A stretch of DNA of 64,000 nt from Mucilaginibacter agri (lineage in GTDB: Bacteria; Bacteroidota; Bacteroidia; Sphingobacteriales; Sphingobacteriaceae), in assembly GCF_009928685.1 (NCBI RefSeq), contig NZ_WWEO01000045.1:310001-374000 (forward strand), read 5' to 3'. The notes beneath the pieces are model-generated. The model was not told the origin of the DNA. It searched no databases and saw nothing but the letters and a program-made list of their open reading frames with translations. Positions 23,956 to 32,172 of this stretch are shown in pieces. The translations under genes were made by a program, and so were the position numbers. Each line of letters starts with the position of its first letter. Within the stretch, counting starts at the first letter, position 1.

Positions 23956-25212
23956 TTAAAAGAGATTGAGTTGTGTAGTCGAGTTTTTAATGTATTTACT
24001 TTGCGATTCAGCCAGTATATATTGCTTAATCGCCGTGCCGGTTAAATCACGCCGCTCGTGTTGCGGGCTATTACAGGTGATAAAGTATCGCGCCCTGTTT
24101 ACGGCGATGCCCAGATTTTTCAAATGATCCCAATTTAATTTTCTAAACTGGCGCGCTGCAACGATTTTTTGTGCCGATTGCACCCCGATACCGGGTACTC
24201 TCAAAATCATGCGCAGATCGGCTTTATTAATATCTATCGGAAACTCTTGCAGGTTGCGTAAGGCCCAACTTAGTTTAGGGTCGATATCCAGATCGAGGAG
24301 CGGATTATCCTGGTTAACGATCTCGTTCACCTTAAAATGGTAAAACCGCATCAACCAATCAGCTTGATAGAGTCGATTCTCGCGTACCATCGGCACAGCT
24401 GTATTTAAAGCAGGCAAGCGATTATCGCTTAACACCGGAACGTATCCCGAATAATATACACGCTTAAGTTTAAAGTCCCTATAAAACTGATCAGACATTT
24501 GCAGAATCTGCTGGTCCGTTTCTGGCGTTGCCCCTATAATAACTTGCGTACTTTGCCCTGCCGGTGCAAACATCGGGGCCTTTTTAAACAGCTTCTTTTC
24601 TTCAGTCCGCAGGATGATTTCATTTTTAAGAAACCCCATCGGATCTATCATATCCTGCCGGTTCTTTTCAGGAGCTAAAAGTTTCAAGCCTTCTTCGGTA
24701 GGCATTTCGAGGTTTATACTCAACCGATCAGCATACAAGCCAGCTTCGCGCATTAATTCGTCGCTAGCTCCGGGAATACTTTTTAAATGGATATAGCCAT
24801 TGAAGTTATGCTCAAGCCGAAGTTTCTTAGCTACCTGTACCAAACGTTCCATCGTGTAATCGGCATCTTTAAATATGCCCGAACTCAGAAATAAACCTTC
24901 AATATAATTGCGCCGGTAGAAATTGATAGTTAAATCTACTACCTCCTGTACGGTAAAAGCTGCGCGTTTAATATCGTTGCTTTTACGCGAAACACAGTAA
25001 GCGCAGTCGTAAATACAAACGTTGGTGAACAAAATTTTTAACAGAGAAACGCACCGCCCGTCTTCGGTATAAGTATGGCAAATACCATTACTGGCATTAC
25101 CCAAACCTTTATTTTTATTCTCCCGCTTACTGCCACTTGATGCGCACGATACATCGTATTTAGCTGCATCGGCCAATATGTTCAACTTCTCGGTTATCCT
25201 GTCCACGTTCAT
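23956..25212 (-). CDS. TIGR03916-type radical SAM DNA modification/repair protein
   Basis: I place the start at the ATG at 25212 (418 residues); the upstream frame to 25272 adds a hydrophobic, atypical N-terminus. The radical SAM cluster motif is CIYDCAYC (Cys66, Cys70, Cys73), the three ligands of a 4Fe-4S cluster. Near the C-terminus a helix-hairpin-helix, LRVPGIGVQSAQKIVAARQ, indicates DNA binding, and the barrel region contains SIPGASDELMREAGLYADRLSINLEMP. Radical SAM enzymes cleave S-adenosylmethionine to start radical chemistry; the DNA substrate and product are unknown. It is followed without any gap by its partner gene, suggesting translational coupling. Confidence 0.9.
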   Translation of the reverse strand: MNVDRITEKLNILADAAKYDVSCASSGSKRENKNKGLGNASNGICHTYTEDGRCVSLLKILFTNVCIYDCAYCVSRKSNDIKRAAFTVQEVVDLTINFYRRNYIEGLFLSSGIFKDADYTMERLVQVAKKLRLEHNFNGYIHLKSIPGASDELMREAGLYADRLSINLEMPTEEGLKLLAPEKNRQDMIDPMGFLKNEIILRTEEKKLFKKAPMFAPAGQSTQVIIGATPETDQQILQMSDQFYRDFKLKRVYYSGYVPVLSDNRLPALNTAVPMVRENRLYQADWLMRFYHFKVNEIVNQDNPLLDLDIDPKLSWALRNLQEFPIDINKADLRMILRVPGIGVQSAQKIVAARQFRKLNWDHLKNLGIAVNRARYFITCNSPQHERRDLTGTAIKQYILAESQSKYIKNSTTQLNLF

Positions 25213-25300
25213 ACAAATCAAAAATACTAAAAATATTAGCAAATTAAAATTATTGCAAACTATAATCAGCACAGCAGGTTGTAAAAGAAAATATTTATAA

Positions 25301-25714
25301 ATGGAACCAATATATACCGCTGTGGTTACAGCAAAGGGCGGCCGCGATGGCCATATTAAATCTTCTGATGGTGTGTTAGATCTCGACCTCAGAAAACCAA
25401 AAGAAATGGGCGGCGAAGGCGGCGCTTATACTAACCCGGAACAATTATTCGCCGGTGCATACGGTGCCTGTTATTTAGGCGCCTTGGGATCGGTTGCCAA
25501 AAAGCACGATATCGACGTAAGTGAAGCTACCGTGGATGTTCACATCATTTTTAACAAAGACGACAATGCGTTTGCGCTGTCAGGAGAATTGCATGTGAAA
25601 ATTCCTGGCATTAGCGTAGAAGAAGCTCAGACGTTGGCTAATAAAGCTCACGTAGTTTGCCCTTATTCTAAAGCTACAAGAGGAAGCATGGATGTGAAGG
25701 TAATAGCGGAGTAG
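25301..25714 (+). CDS. ohr: Organic hydroperoxide resistance protein (Ohr/OsmC family)
   Basis: A 137-residue OsmC-fold protein with the two reactive cysteines of the Ohr branch, GACYLGAL (Cys57, peroxidatic) and HVVCPYSKATRG (Cys122, resolving), and the conserved arginine in AKGGRDGHIKS (Arg15). Ohr enzymes reduce organic and lipid hydroperoxides, using lipoylated proteins as reductant, in the cytoplasm. An OhrR-type regulator is not adjacent. The gene is divergent from the radical SAM gene (88 bp between the starts) and ends in a strong bidirectional terminator shared with bioB. Confidence 0.92.
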   Translation: MEPIYTAVVTAKGGRDGHIKSSDGVLDLDLRKPKEMGGEGGAYTNPEQLFAGAYGACYLGALGSVAKKHDIDVSEATVDVHIIFNKDDNAFALSGELHVKIPGISVEEAQTLANKAHVVCPYSKATRGSMDVKVIAE

Positions 25715-25755
25715 AGAAGCAAGAATCGAGACAAATTTTCTCATTCCATTAACAA

Positions 25756-25798
25756 GCAAAAAGAAAGGCCCGATCAACGACCAGGCCTTTCTTTTTGC
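25756..25798. terminator. Bidirectional terminator between ohr and bioB
   Basis: A perfect 15-bp stem, gcaaaaagaaaggcc with its complement, encloses a 13-nt loop. A-rich and T-rich arms give a T-run on both strands. Confidence 0.9.
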
Positions 25799-25811
25799 TA
25801 TTTAGTAAATA

Positions 25812-26819
25812 TTATAAACTTACTTCTTCTTTAACTTCTTCTACCCTATTTGGTCTGCCGTTTTTGAAGGCTTTGCGTGGGGTTAAACCTAACAGCTCAA
25901 ACATGGCCATATCTGTATCGAAAGATGGATTTGGCGTAGTTAATAATTTCTCACCTGCAAAAATGGAATTGGCGCCGGCCATAAAGCACAGTGCTTGTTC
26001 TACAGTGCTCATTTCTGTACGACCCGCAGATAAACGAACAACTGTTTTCGGCATTACAATACGTGCAGTTGCTATCATACGCACCATATCCCAAACAGAA
26101 ACACGCGGCTGATCTGCCAGTGGTGTTCCCTCTACAGGTACCAGGGCGTTAATTGGTACAGATTCCGGGTGCTTAGGCATGCTCGATAATGTTTTCAGCA
26201 TCGAAATACGATCTTCTACTGTTTCGCCTAAACCAATGATACCACCGCTGCAAACGCTAATTTTAGCTTTACGCACGTGGTCTAAGGTTTGTAAGCGCTC
26301 ATCGTAAGTACGGGTAGTGATAATACGTTTGTAATCATCTTCAGACGTGTCTAAATTGTGATTATAAGCATATAAGCCTGCATCCGCCAAACGTTGTGCC
26401 TGGCTTTCGGTTAACATCCCCAGGGTACAGCAAACTTCCATACCCAGGCCGTTAACGGCAGTTACCATTTCCAATACTTTATCAAAGTCGCGGTTGTCGC
26501 GCACTTCGCGCCATGCCGCGCCCATGCAAAGGCGTGATGCGCCACCAGCTTTGGCTTTTTCGGCAGCAGCAATAACTTCTTCTTTAGGCAATATAGCGTG
26601 TACGTTTACTCCGGTATTATAACGCGCTGCTTGTGGGCAATAAGCGCAATCTTCGGGGCAGCCGCCTGTTTTTACAGAGATCAGCGAGCTAATCTGCACT
26701 TCGGCGTAGTCTTTATTTTCGCGGTGAACAGTTGCTGCGCGATAAATCAGATCCAGCAATGGGGTATGATATATTTCAGCAATTTCTTCCTTGGTCCAGT
26801 TGTATCTTACTTCAGTCAT
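25812..26819 (-). CDS. bioB: Biotin synthase
   Basis: A 335-residue BioB. The radical SAM cluster motif CPEDCAYCPQ provides Cys54, Cys58 and Cys61. Further conserved parts are GAAWREVRDNRDFD, EVCCTLGMLTESQAQRLADAGL, YNHNLDTSEDDY, ICSGGIIGLGE-like CSGGIIGLGET, the INALVPVEGTPL block and RLSAGRTEM, whose Arg ligates the auxiliary 2Fe-2S cluster. It inserts sulfur into dethiobiotin, the last step of biotin synthesis. Other bio genes are absent from the window. mgtE ends 25 bp upstream, but bioB has its own consensus -7 element overlapping the mgtE stop codon. Confidence 0.97.
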   Translation of the reverse strand: MTEVRYNWTKEEIAEIYHTPLLDLIYRAATVHRENKDYAEVQISSLISVKTGGCPEDCAYCPQAARYNTGVNVHAILPKEEVIAAAEKAKAGGASRLCMGAAWREVRDNRDFDKVLEMVTAVNGLGMEVCCTLGMLTESQAQRLADAGLYAYNHNLDTSEDDYKRIITTRTYDERLQTLDHVRKAKISVCSGGIIGLGETVEDRISMLKTLSSMPKHPESVPINALVPVEGTPLADQPRVSVWDMVRMIATARIVMPKTVVRLSAGRTEMSTVEQALCFMAGANSIFAGEKLLTTPNPSFDTDMAMFELLGLTPRKAFKNGRPNRVEEVKEEVSL

Positions 26820-26839
26820 AGCGTCAAATAATATGGGTC

Positions 26840-26847
26840 CAAATTTA
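26840..26847 (-). promoter_or_regulatory. Candidate -7 element of bioB over the mgtE stop codon
   Basis: Minus-strand TAAATTTG is an exact consensus match. Its first three bases are the mgtE stop codon TAA, and the bioB ATG follows 20 nt downstream. Confidence 0.5.
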
Positions 26848-28194
26848 TAATAAAAGTGCGGATGCTAGCCATAAAGGCAGCAAAAAGCCTATACAATCCG
26901 TAAACGTTGTAATAATAATGGATGATGCCACGGCAGGATCAATCCCTAATCGCTTTAGCAACAAGGGTATAGTAGCCCCGGTAAGGCCGGCAACAATAAG
27001 ATTGCCTGTCATAGCTAAAAAGAGTACGAGGCCCAGCATGGGATTGCCGTCGTAGAGTAAAGCTACTATAAATACAATAACGCCATTTGAAGCGCCGTTA
27101 AGCATGCCTACCAAAAACTCTTTTAATACAGTATTATAAGCTTGTTGATCCGTAAGGTCGCTTAGCGAAATACGCCTAACGGTAACAGCGAGAGCTTGCG
27201 TAGCAGCGTTACCACCCATACCGGCAATAATAGTCATGTAGGCTGCAATGATGGGCAACTTGGCTTCCAGTCCGGCAAAATGCCTGATTACCGATGCTGC
27301 TAAAAATGCAGTGCCCAGGTTAATCACCAACCAGGGTAAACGGCTTTTAACCGCATCCTGCCATCCCCCGCTCAGCTCTTCATCTTCAGATACCCCCGAG
27401 ATCTTTAATATGTCCTCGGTGCTTTCTTCCTCCATTACGTCGATGATATCATCTACCGTAATGCGGCCCAGCAAACGCAAATTATCATCCACAACCGGGA
27501 TGCTCGTCAGGTTATATTGAGATATTAACCGGGCAACCTCTTCCTGGTCAACATCGGCTTTTACATAAACGTAGTCGGCTTTTAATATATCGCTTACCAG
27601 CACATTAGAGCGCGATTTGATAATGTCTTTCAAGGATACAATGCCCTGCAGCACGTCGGCATCATTAACGGCGTAAATGGTATAAAATTCCTCCATCTCT
27701 TCCGATTGCCTAATCACCTCTTCCAGTGCAACCACTTTATTAAGCTTCACATTGAGTTTAATAACGTCGGTGTTCATCAAACCACCCGCCGTGTCTTCCT
27801 CGTAGTTTAGCAGCGCACGGATGTTTGTAGCATCCTCCTGATCGATATGTTCTAATACCTGTTCCTGCTCATGTTCCTCGAGTTGGGAGATAATGTCCGT
27901 AGCGTCATCATAGTCCAGCTCTTCGATAATCTCCGAACGTTTCTCGGGGTGCAGGTTAAAAAGAATCTGCTCGGGGTGGTTCTCTTCATCCATTTCGGAG
28001 ATAACCTCCGAACCCACATCTGATGGCAGGATGTTGATAATCCTTTCGTGCTCCTCGGGTGAAAGTCGTTCAAACAGGATTGCAATCTCAGAAGCATGGT
28101 ACTCCTGCAGAACCCTCTGAAGCTCAGCGTCATCGCCTTCGAGGGCGGTTTTGAGCTTTAAAAGGTCTGATTTATTGATTTCAAAAGATTGCAT
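26845..28194 (-). CDS. mgtE: Magnesium transporter MgtE
   Basis: A 449-residue protein with the full MgtE layout: an N-terminal superhelical Mg2+-sensing domain (about residues 1-130, very acidic), a CBS pair (about 135-260, with LNYEEDTAGGLMNTDVIKLN and SQYNLTSIPVVDDNLRLLGRITVDDIIDVMEEE), and a five-helix membrane domain from about residue 285 (RLPWLVINLGTAFLAASVI, IIAGMGGNAATQALAVTVRRI). The GNAATQ motif and the last-helix Asp in TTFTDCIGFLLPL belong to the pore. It imports Mg2+ and is gated by cytoplasmic Mg2+ through the sensing domains. A second Mg2+ transporter, corA, lies 11 kb away. Confidence 0.95.
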   Translation of the reverse strand: MQSFEINKSDLLKLKTALEGDDAELQRVLQEYHASEIAILFERLSPEEHERIINILPSDVGSEVISEMDEENHPEQILFNLHPEKRSEIIEELDYDDATDIISQLEEHEQEQVLEHIDQEDATNIRALLNYEEDTAGGLMNTDVIKLNVKLNKVVALEEVIRQSEEMEEFYTIYAVNDADVLQGIVSLKDIIKSRSNVLVSDILKADYVYVKADVDQEEVARLISQYNLTSIPVVDDNLRLLGRITVDDIIDVMEEESTEDILKISGVSEDEELSGGWQDAVKSRLPWLVINLGTAFLAASVIRHFAGLEAKLPIIAAYMTIIAGMGGNAATQALAVTVRRISLSDLTDQQAYNTVLKEFLVGMLNGASNGVIVFIVALLYDGNPMLGLVLFLAMTGNLIVAGLTGATIPLLLKRLGIDPAVASSIIITTFTDCIGFLLPLWLASALLL

Positions 28195-28233
28195 ACCCGC
28201 CCAAAATAAGCATTATAAGGGGTATATTCAACA

Positions 28234-28255
28234 AAAAAGCCCCAATTTCTTGGAG
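28234..28255 (-). terminator. Intrinsic terminator of the 92-residue protein gene
   Basis: On the minus strand GCTCCAA pairs with TTGGGGC (one U-G wobble) around a GAAA loop, followed by six T. It lies 30 bp after the stop codon and separates this gene from mgtE. Confidence 0.8.
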
Positions 28256-28284
28256 CATTTTGAGCATATTTCTTTCAAAAAGAT

Positions 28285-28563
28285 TTATTTAACTTTTTGC
28301 AGTTTGTAAGAAGTATTATCGTCGTGAATCACCATTTCTTCGGGATTGATAGATTCGATCATGATCTTTTTCTCTCCCTCCTCATCGTAATCGTGGATCA
28401 ACAGATACAAATGATCGTCGTTTTTGATCATGCGGAATGGAGAAATAATAGTACGCGCCAAACGCGCGCCTCCGTAGTAAGTGATCTTTAAAAGATGTTT
28501 AACGAAGTCGAATTCGAATCGTTTTTCATCCTCCATGTAGGTTCCAATTGGTAGCGTACTCAT
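28285..28563 (-). CDS. Conserved small protein, function unknown
   Basis: A 92-residue soluble protein, mostly beta-strand, opening MSTLPIGTYMEDEKRFEFDFVKHLLKITYYGG and containing alternating acidic and hydrophobic stretches (LYLLIHDYDEEGEKKIMIESINPEEM). I do not recognise the family. Base composition and codon use look like the neighbours, and a clean terminator follows, so the gene is probably real. It lies between the ribD operon and mgtE, on the same strand as both, but with its own ends. Confidence 0.7.
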   Translation of the reverse strand: MSTLPIGTYMEDEKRFEFDFVKHLLKITYYGGARLARTIISPFRMIKNDDHLYLLIHDYDEEGEKKIMIESINPEEMVIHDDNTSYKLQKVK

Positions 28564-28666
28564 AGCAGGTCAAAAGGTTTAAATACATTTCAACCTTAAG
28601 TTAACAAAAAAATGTTTGCTATGTTTTAAAAGGTTCTCTTAAATATTAAAAAAATTTTTGTGACGA

Positions 28667-29281
28667 TCAGCTACTGTGCAGATAGGTTAACTTAACTCCA
28701 TTCAATCTGCGTAATTTTTGCTCGGCCTGATCAACGTGTGTTTTTCTTATGCTGAATTTTAACATGCAGGTGGTATCAAACTGCGTTTCCAAAACATCAA
28801 GATTTTGGTCTTTAACTACCTTCATTACATCGTTCATTTGCAGGTAGTCAAAATCAACCCGATAAACATCATTAAAGGTTCGTTCTATCACCTTTGCGTT
28901 TGTCAAAGCTTCTTCCGTAGCTATTTTATACGCGCTGATTAAGCCTGGGATGCCCAATAGTGTTCCGCCGAAGTATCGCACCACTACCACCATAATGTTT
29001 GTAAGGCGCTTAGATAAAAGCGTATTGAGAATCGGACGGCCTGCAGAGCCTGCAGGTTCACCATCATCGTTAAACCGTTGCGCCGATTGGTCATATCCCA
29101 GCCTCACCGCCCAACAATGGTGATTTGCCTGCGGATGCAAAGCCTTTAATTTAGCCACGATGGGTTTTATTTCGGTTTCGCTTTTTATGGGATAAGCAAA
29201 ACTCAGAAATTTGCTCCCACTCACGCGATGGATACCTTCTGTCGGCTCCTCAATGGTTAAATAAGTATCGTCGAATAACAT
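28667..29281 (-). CDS. yigZ: YigZ/IMPACT family protein
   Basis: A 204-residue protein of the YigZ family. The N-terminal UPF0029 domain has SKFLSFAYPIKSETE, ANHHCWAVRLG, the signature RFNDDGEPAGSAGRPIL (about residues 69-85) and VVRYFGGTLLGIPGLISAY. The C-terminal DUF1949 region has a ferredoxin-like fold. The eukaryotic relative IMPACT regulates the Gcn2 kinase; the bacterial role is unclear and may involve nucleic acid or ribosome binding. The gene begins on the base right after the stop codon of the EamA gene, making it the last member of a gapless three-gene operon with ribD. Confidence 0.93.
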   Translation of the reverse strand: MLFDDTYLTIEEPTEGIHRVSGSKFLSFAYPIKSETEIKPIVAKLKALHPQANHHCWAVRLGYDQSAQRFNDDGEPAGSAGRPILNTLLSKRLTNIMVVVVRYFGGTLLGIPGLISAYKIATEEALTNAKVIERTFNDVYRVDFDYLQMNDVMKVVKDQNLDVLETQFDTTCMLKFSIRKTHVDQAEQKLRRLNGVKLTYLHSS

Positions 29282-30148
29282 TTAGTGCGTTTGCGCGTAG
29301 GCAATAATTATAACGGCAGTAATGGCCAGTATAATACCGACGCGGTTAAGACTGCTTGTTTTTTCTTTAAATAAAAAGGTGCCAGCCATTGTTCCGACTG
29401 CAATAACACCAATGTTCATGGCCGAAAATACGACCGACGGACTTTTAGCCATCGCTTTATGGGCCAATAGGTAAAACAAAATATTACCAAAGTTAGCTAC
29501 GCCCAACATCCAGCCGAAACCGATATATCGCCACAAGAATTTAGTTTTTTTAGTGGCTACCATGTAAATAAGCCCGATAATAGACAGTACGAAAGCAATA
29601 ACATAAATGGCAAATAAAGAAGTAGCAAAAGAAACATCTTTTACCAATGCCAATTGCCTAAACATTACATCTATAACCCCGAAGCCTAAAAATACCACTA
29701 TTGGATATAGCCATGATGCCGTAGTAAATGTATTACGGCGTTGGGTTTTAGGTTTCATGAGCAGCAAAATAATAGCCACCAGGCCTACCGCAATGCCAAT
29801 TAATTTATAGGTGGTAAGTTGCTCATTAAAAAGAAAAAATGCAGCCAATAAGGGAATAACCAGTGACAACCGCTGCGCCGTATCGGTACGTACAATGCCT
29901 GTAAATCTTACCGAAGCTGCAATAACCACAAACAGCGACGGAAGCAGAATACCTAATATGGTATAGTTATAAACCGGCGCGGCTGATAAGCTGCCCAGTT
30001 GCGGCTTTAGAAATATTAAAGTTAAAATAATAGCTATCGAATAATTCCAGGTGATGGCCTGAAAAACATCGATACTATAGCGTCTGGCTAATTTTAGCAT
30101 GATAGAAACTGCCACACTGCAGCAAACGCTCAAAAAGATGTAGATCAT
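29282..30148 (-). CDS. EamA/DMT family transporter
   Basis: A 288-residue inner membrane protein with about ten hydrophobic segments in two repeated halves, the drug/metabolite transporter layout. Typical pieces are ITWNYSIAIILTLIFL, LIGIAVGLVAIILLLMKPK at the end of the first half and the final VGIILAITAVIIIAYAQ. The substrate is unknown; relatives export amino acids or metabolites. Its location between ribD and yigZ with no spacer suggests common expression, and a link to flavin or a riboflavin intermediate is a guess only. Confidence 0.87.
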   Translation of the reverse strand: MIYIFLSVCCSVAVSIMLKLARRYSIDVFQAITWNYSIAIILTLIFLKPQLGSLSAAPVYNYTILGILLPSLFVVIAASVRFTGIVRTDTAQRLSLVIPLLAAFFLFNEQLTTYKLIGIAVGLVAIILLLMKPKTQRRNTFTTASWLYPIVVFLGFGVIDVMFRQLALVKDVSFATSLFAIYVIAFVLSIIGLIYMVATKKTKFLWRYIGFGWMLGVANFGNILFYLLAHKAMAKSPSVVFSAMNIGVIAVGTMAGTFLFKEKTSSLNRVGIILAITAVIIIAYAQTH

Positions 30149-31201
30149 TTATATGTTTTTCTGGTATATAATTTCTAAGATATCATCCCCCACTTTATAA
30201 TGCTCGGGTATAGTGCCGAGAACGGTTGGTGATGGAATACCTTCATTTAAAACAGAATTTCCGGTAAATACGCGTGCTTCATCCCACAAACCAGCTTCAA
30301 TAAAGCTGTTTAACGTATGCGCCCCGCCCTCTATAATTACCGACTGGATATCCTGCAGGTATAATTGGTATAAAATATAATGCGGTACAAAACGGTCAAA
30401 GTCTTCAAGAGCAATGTATTTGATATTGCCTTCAACGTCCGTTTTTACCTCATTAAAGATAAGCGTTTCAACGCTCTGGTCAAAAATATTTAATTGGTGA
30501 TCGAGTTCAAGCCTGCGATCTATTACCACCCGTTTAGGTGCTTTGCCTTCCCAATAACGTAAATTAAGCTGAGGATTATCGGCCACAACCGTATTCTTGC
30601 CAACTAGCACTGCATCTTCGTCGGCGCGCCATTGGTGTACCAAACGGCGCGATTCGGGGCCAGTAATCCAAAACTGGCTGCCATCGTCGGGCGAAAAGAA
30701 GCCATCCGTAGTTTTAGCCCATTTTAAAATAATATATGGGCGTTGATGTTTTACGTGGGTAAAAAAGCGTTTGTTTAAGTCGCGGCACTCAGTTTCCAGC
30801 ACACCTGTAATTACATTAACACCAGCCTCCTGTAGTTTTTCGATGCCTTTACCGTTAACCTGGTCAAAGGGATCTCGGCAGCCAACTACCACTTCGGGGA
30901 TGCCGTGTCTGATAATCAAATCTGCACATGGTGGTGTTTTGCCGTAGTGTGCACATGGTTCTAGCGAAACGTAAATGGTAGATTCTTTAAGCATTGCTTC
31001 AGCATCCGATTGGTTAGCTAGTACCATGTTCACAGCATTAACTTCGGCGTGCGGATTGCCATATTGCTGGTGATACCCCTCGCCAATAATTTTGTCCCGA
31101 TGAACAATTACAGCGCCAACCATAGGGTTCGGGCTCACATACCCGGCTCCCAAACGGGCCAGTTCAATACAGCGTTGCATGTATTTTTTGTGTTCATACA
31201 T
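30149..31201 (-). CDS. ribD: Bifunctional riboflavin biosynthesis deaminase/reductase RibD
   Basis: A 350-residue two-domain enzyme. The deaminase half carries the zinc site HAE (His51-Glu53) and EPCAHYGKTPPCADL (Cys83, Cys92). The reductase half starts near residue 145 with RPYIILKWAKTTDGFF and includes WRADEDAVLVGKNTVVADNPQLNLR and VIIEGGAHTLNSFIEAGLWDE. It performs the second and third committed steps of riboflavin synthesis, deamination and then side-chain reduction. No FMN riboswitch is visible; the start codon is only 33 bp from the divergent prmC start, and a consensus -7 element (31213-31206) ends 4 nt before the ATG. Confidence 0.96.
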   Translation of the reverse strand: MYEHKKYMQRCIELARLGAGYVSPNPMVGAVIVHRDKIIGEGYHQQYGNPHAEVNAVNMVLANQSDAEAMLKESTIYVSLEPCAHYGKTPPCADLIIRHGIPEVVVGCRDPFDQVNGKGIEKLQEAGVNVITGVLETECRDLNKRFFTHVKHQRPYIILKWAKTTDGFFSPDDGSQFWITGPESRRLVHQWRADEDAVLVGKNTVVADNPQLNLRYWEGKAPKRVVIDRRLELDHQLNIFDQSVETLIFNEVKTDVEGNIKYIALEDFDRFVPHYILYQLYLQDIQSVIIEGGAHTLNSFIEAGLWDEARVFTGNSVLNEGIPSPTVLGTIPEHYKVGDDILEIIYQKNI

Positions 31202-31205
31202 CGTA

Positions 31206-31213
31206 CAAATTTA
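31206..31213 (-). promoter_or_regulatory. Candidate -7 element of ribD, leaderless
   Basis: Minus-strand TAAATTTG, an exact consensus, with only 4 nt to the ribD ATG at 31201. Confidence 0.5.
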
Positions 31214-31222
31214 GCTTTTATG

Positions 31223-31230
31223 TTTATTTG
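31223..31230 (+). promoter_or_regulatory. Candidate -7 element of prmC, leaderless
   Basis: TTTATTTG, one mismatch to TAnnTTTG, ends 4 nt before the prmC ATG. It is back to back with the ribD element inside a 33-bp intergenic region. Confidence 0.35.
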
Positions 31231-31234
31231 TTGA

Positions 31235-32101
31235 ATGAAAACTGTAGCCGACGTACTGAATACTTTTAAACATGGCCTTAACGCTGTTTACGACAGTCTT
31301 GAAGTTGACGCCATAACCATGCTGGTATTAAGCGAATTAACCGGTTACAGCAAGGCCAAACTCAAGGCTTTCCCCGAGACTGAACTAACCGGGGAACAAC
31401 AGGAACGGCTAACCTCAATGTTGAACCAATTGCAAACCGGCCAGCCAGTACAATATATTTTAGGCTATACGGAGTTCTATGGCTTAAGATTCGAAGTAAA
31501 TTCAAACGTGCTTATCCCTCGCCCGGAGACGGAGGAGTTGGTAAACTGGGTTATTGAAAGTGCACCCATTCCTGCCGTAAACATCCTGGATATTGGCACA
31601 GGTAGCGGCTGCATTGCTATCACACTAAAGCATGAATTAAAGCAGGCAAAAGTTTCTGCTATAGATATTTCTAAAGGTGCATTGGAAGTTGCAAAGCGAA
31701 ATGCAGATAGCAATCACACACCGGTTAATTTTATTCATGCCGACATATTGAACTATGAAGCCATTAATATGGATAACCGATTGGATATCATAGTAAGTAA
31801 CCCTCCTTACGTTACCGAAACCGACAAGCGCCAGATGCACACCAACGTAACGGACTTTGAGCCTCACAGTGCCCTATTTGTTCCGGAGGAAGATCCACTA
31901 TTGTTTTATATAGCCATAGCCGATTTTGCGATTAAAAATCTGAAACCTGGTGGCCTGTTATTTTTCGAAATCAATGAATCTTATGGTAAAGAAACAGTTG
32001 AGATGTTATTAAATAAGTCATTTAAAAACATAGAGTTAAGAAAAGACATGAGTGGTAGAGATAGGATGATTAGGTGTAGTTACCAGGTTAATTGTTATTA
32101 A
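31235..32101 (+). CDS. prmC: Release factor glutamine methyltransferase
   Basis: A 288-residue PrmC/HemK. The N-terminal helical domain is followed by the fixed linker YILGYTEFYGLRFEVNSNVLIPRPETEEL, with the Rossmann SAM-binding motif LDIGTGSGCIAI (118-129) and the catalytic NPPY (189-192), which binds the glutamine side chain. The enzyme methylates the GGQ glutamine of release factors RF1 and RF2 in the cytoplasm. In many bacteria prmC lies beside prfA; here it is divergent from ribD instead, an arrangement seen in several Bacteroidota. The length agrees with the family. Confidence 0.96.
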   Translation: MKTVADVLNTFKHGLNAVYDSLEVDAITMLVLSELTGYSKAKLKAFPETELTGEQQERLTSMLNQLQTGQPVQYILGYTEFYGLRFEVNSNVLIPRPETEELVNWVIESAPIPAVNILDIGTGSGCIAITLKHELKQAKVSAIDISKGALEVAKRNADSNHTPVNFIHADILNYEAINMDNRLDIIVSNPPYVTETDKRQMHTNVTDFEPHSALFVPEEDPLLFYIAIADFAIKNLKPGGLLFFEINESYGKETVEMLLNKSFKNIELRKDMSGRDRMIRCSYQVNCY

Positions 32102-32172
32102 GTTACTGAGGGCCGTGCTATAAAATGCGAAGCATGATTAACTTAGTAACTCAACAACTTAATAACTAATTC

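Noticed and set aside
25213..25272. N-terminal extension of the radical SAM protein
   Set aside because: The added 20 residues are hydrophobic and unlike the family; the ATG at 25212 gives the usual start.
32102..32172. Possible terminator between prmC and xerD
   Set aside because: agttact/agtaact arms are only 7 bp around a 35-nt loop with no T-run.
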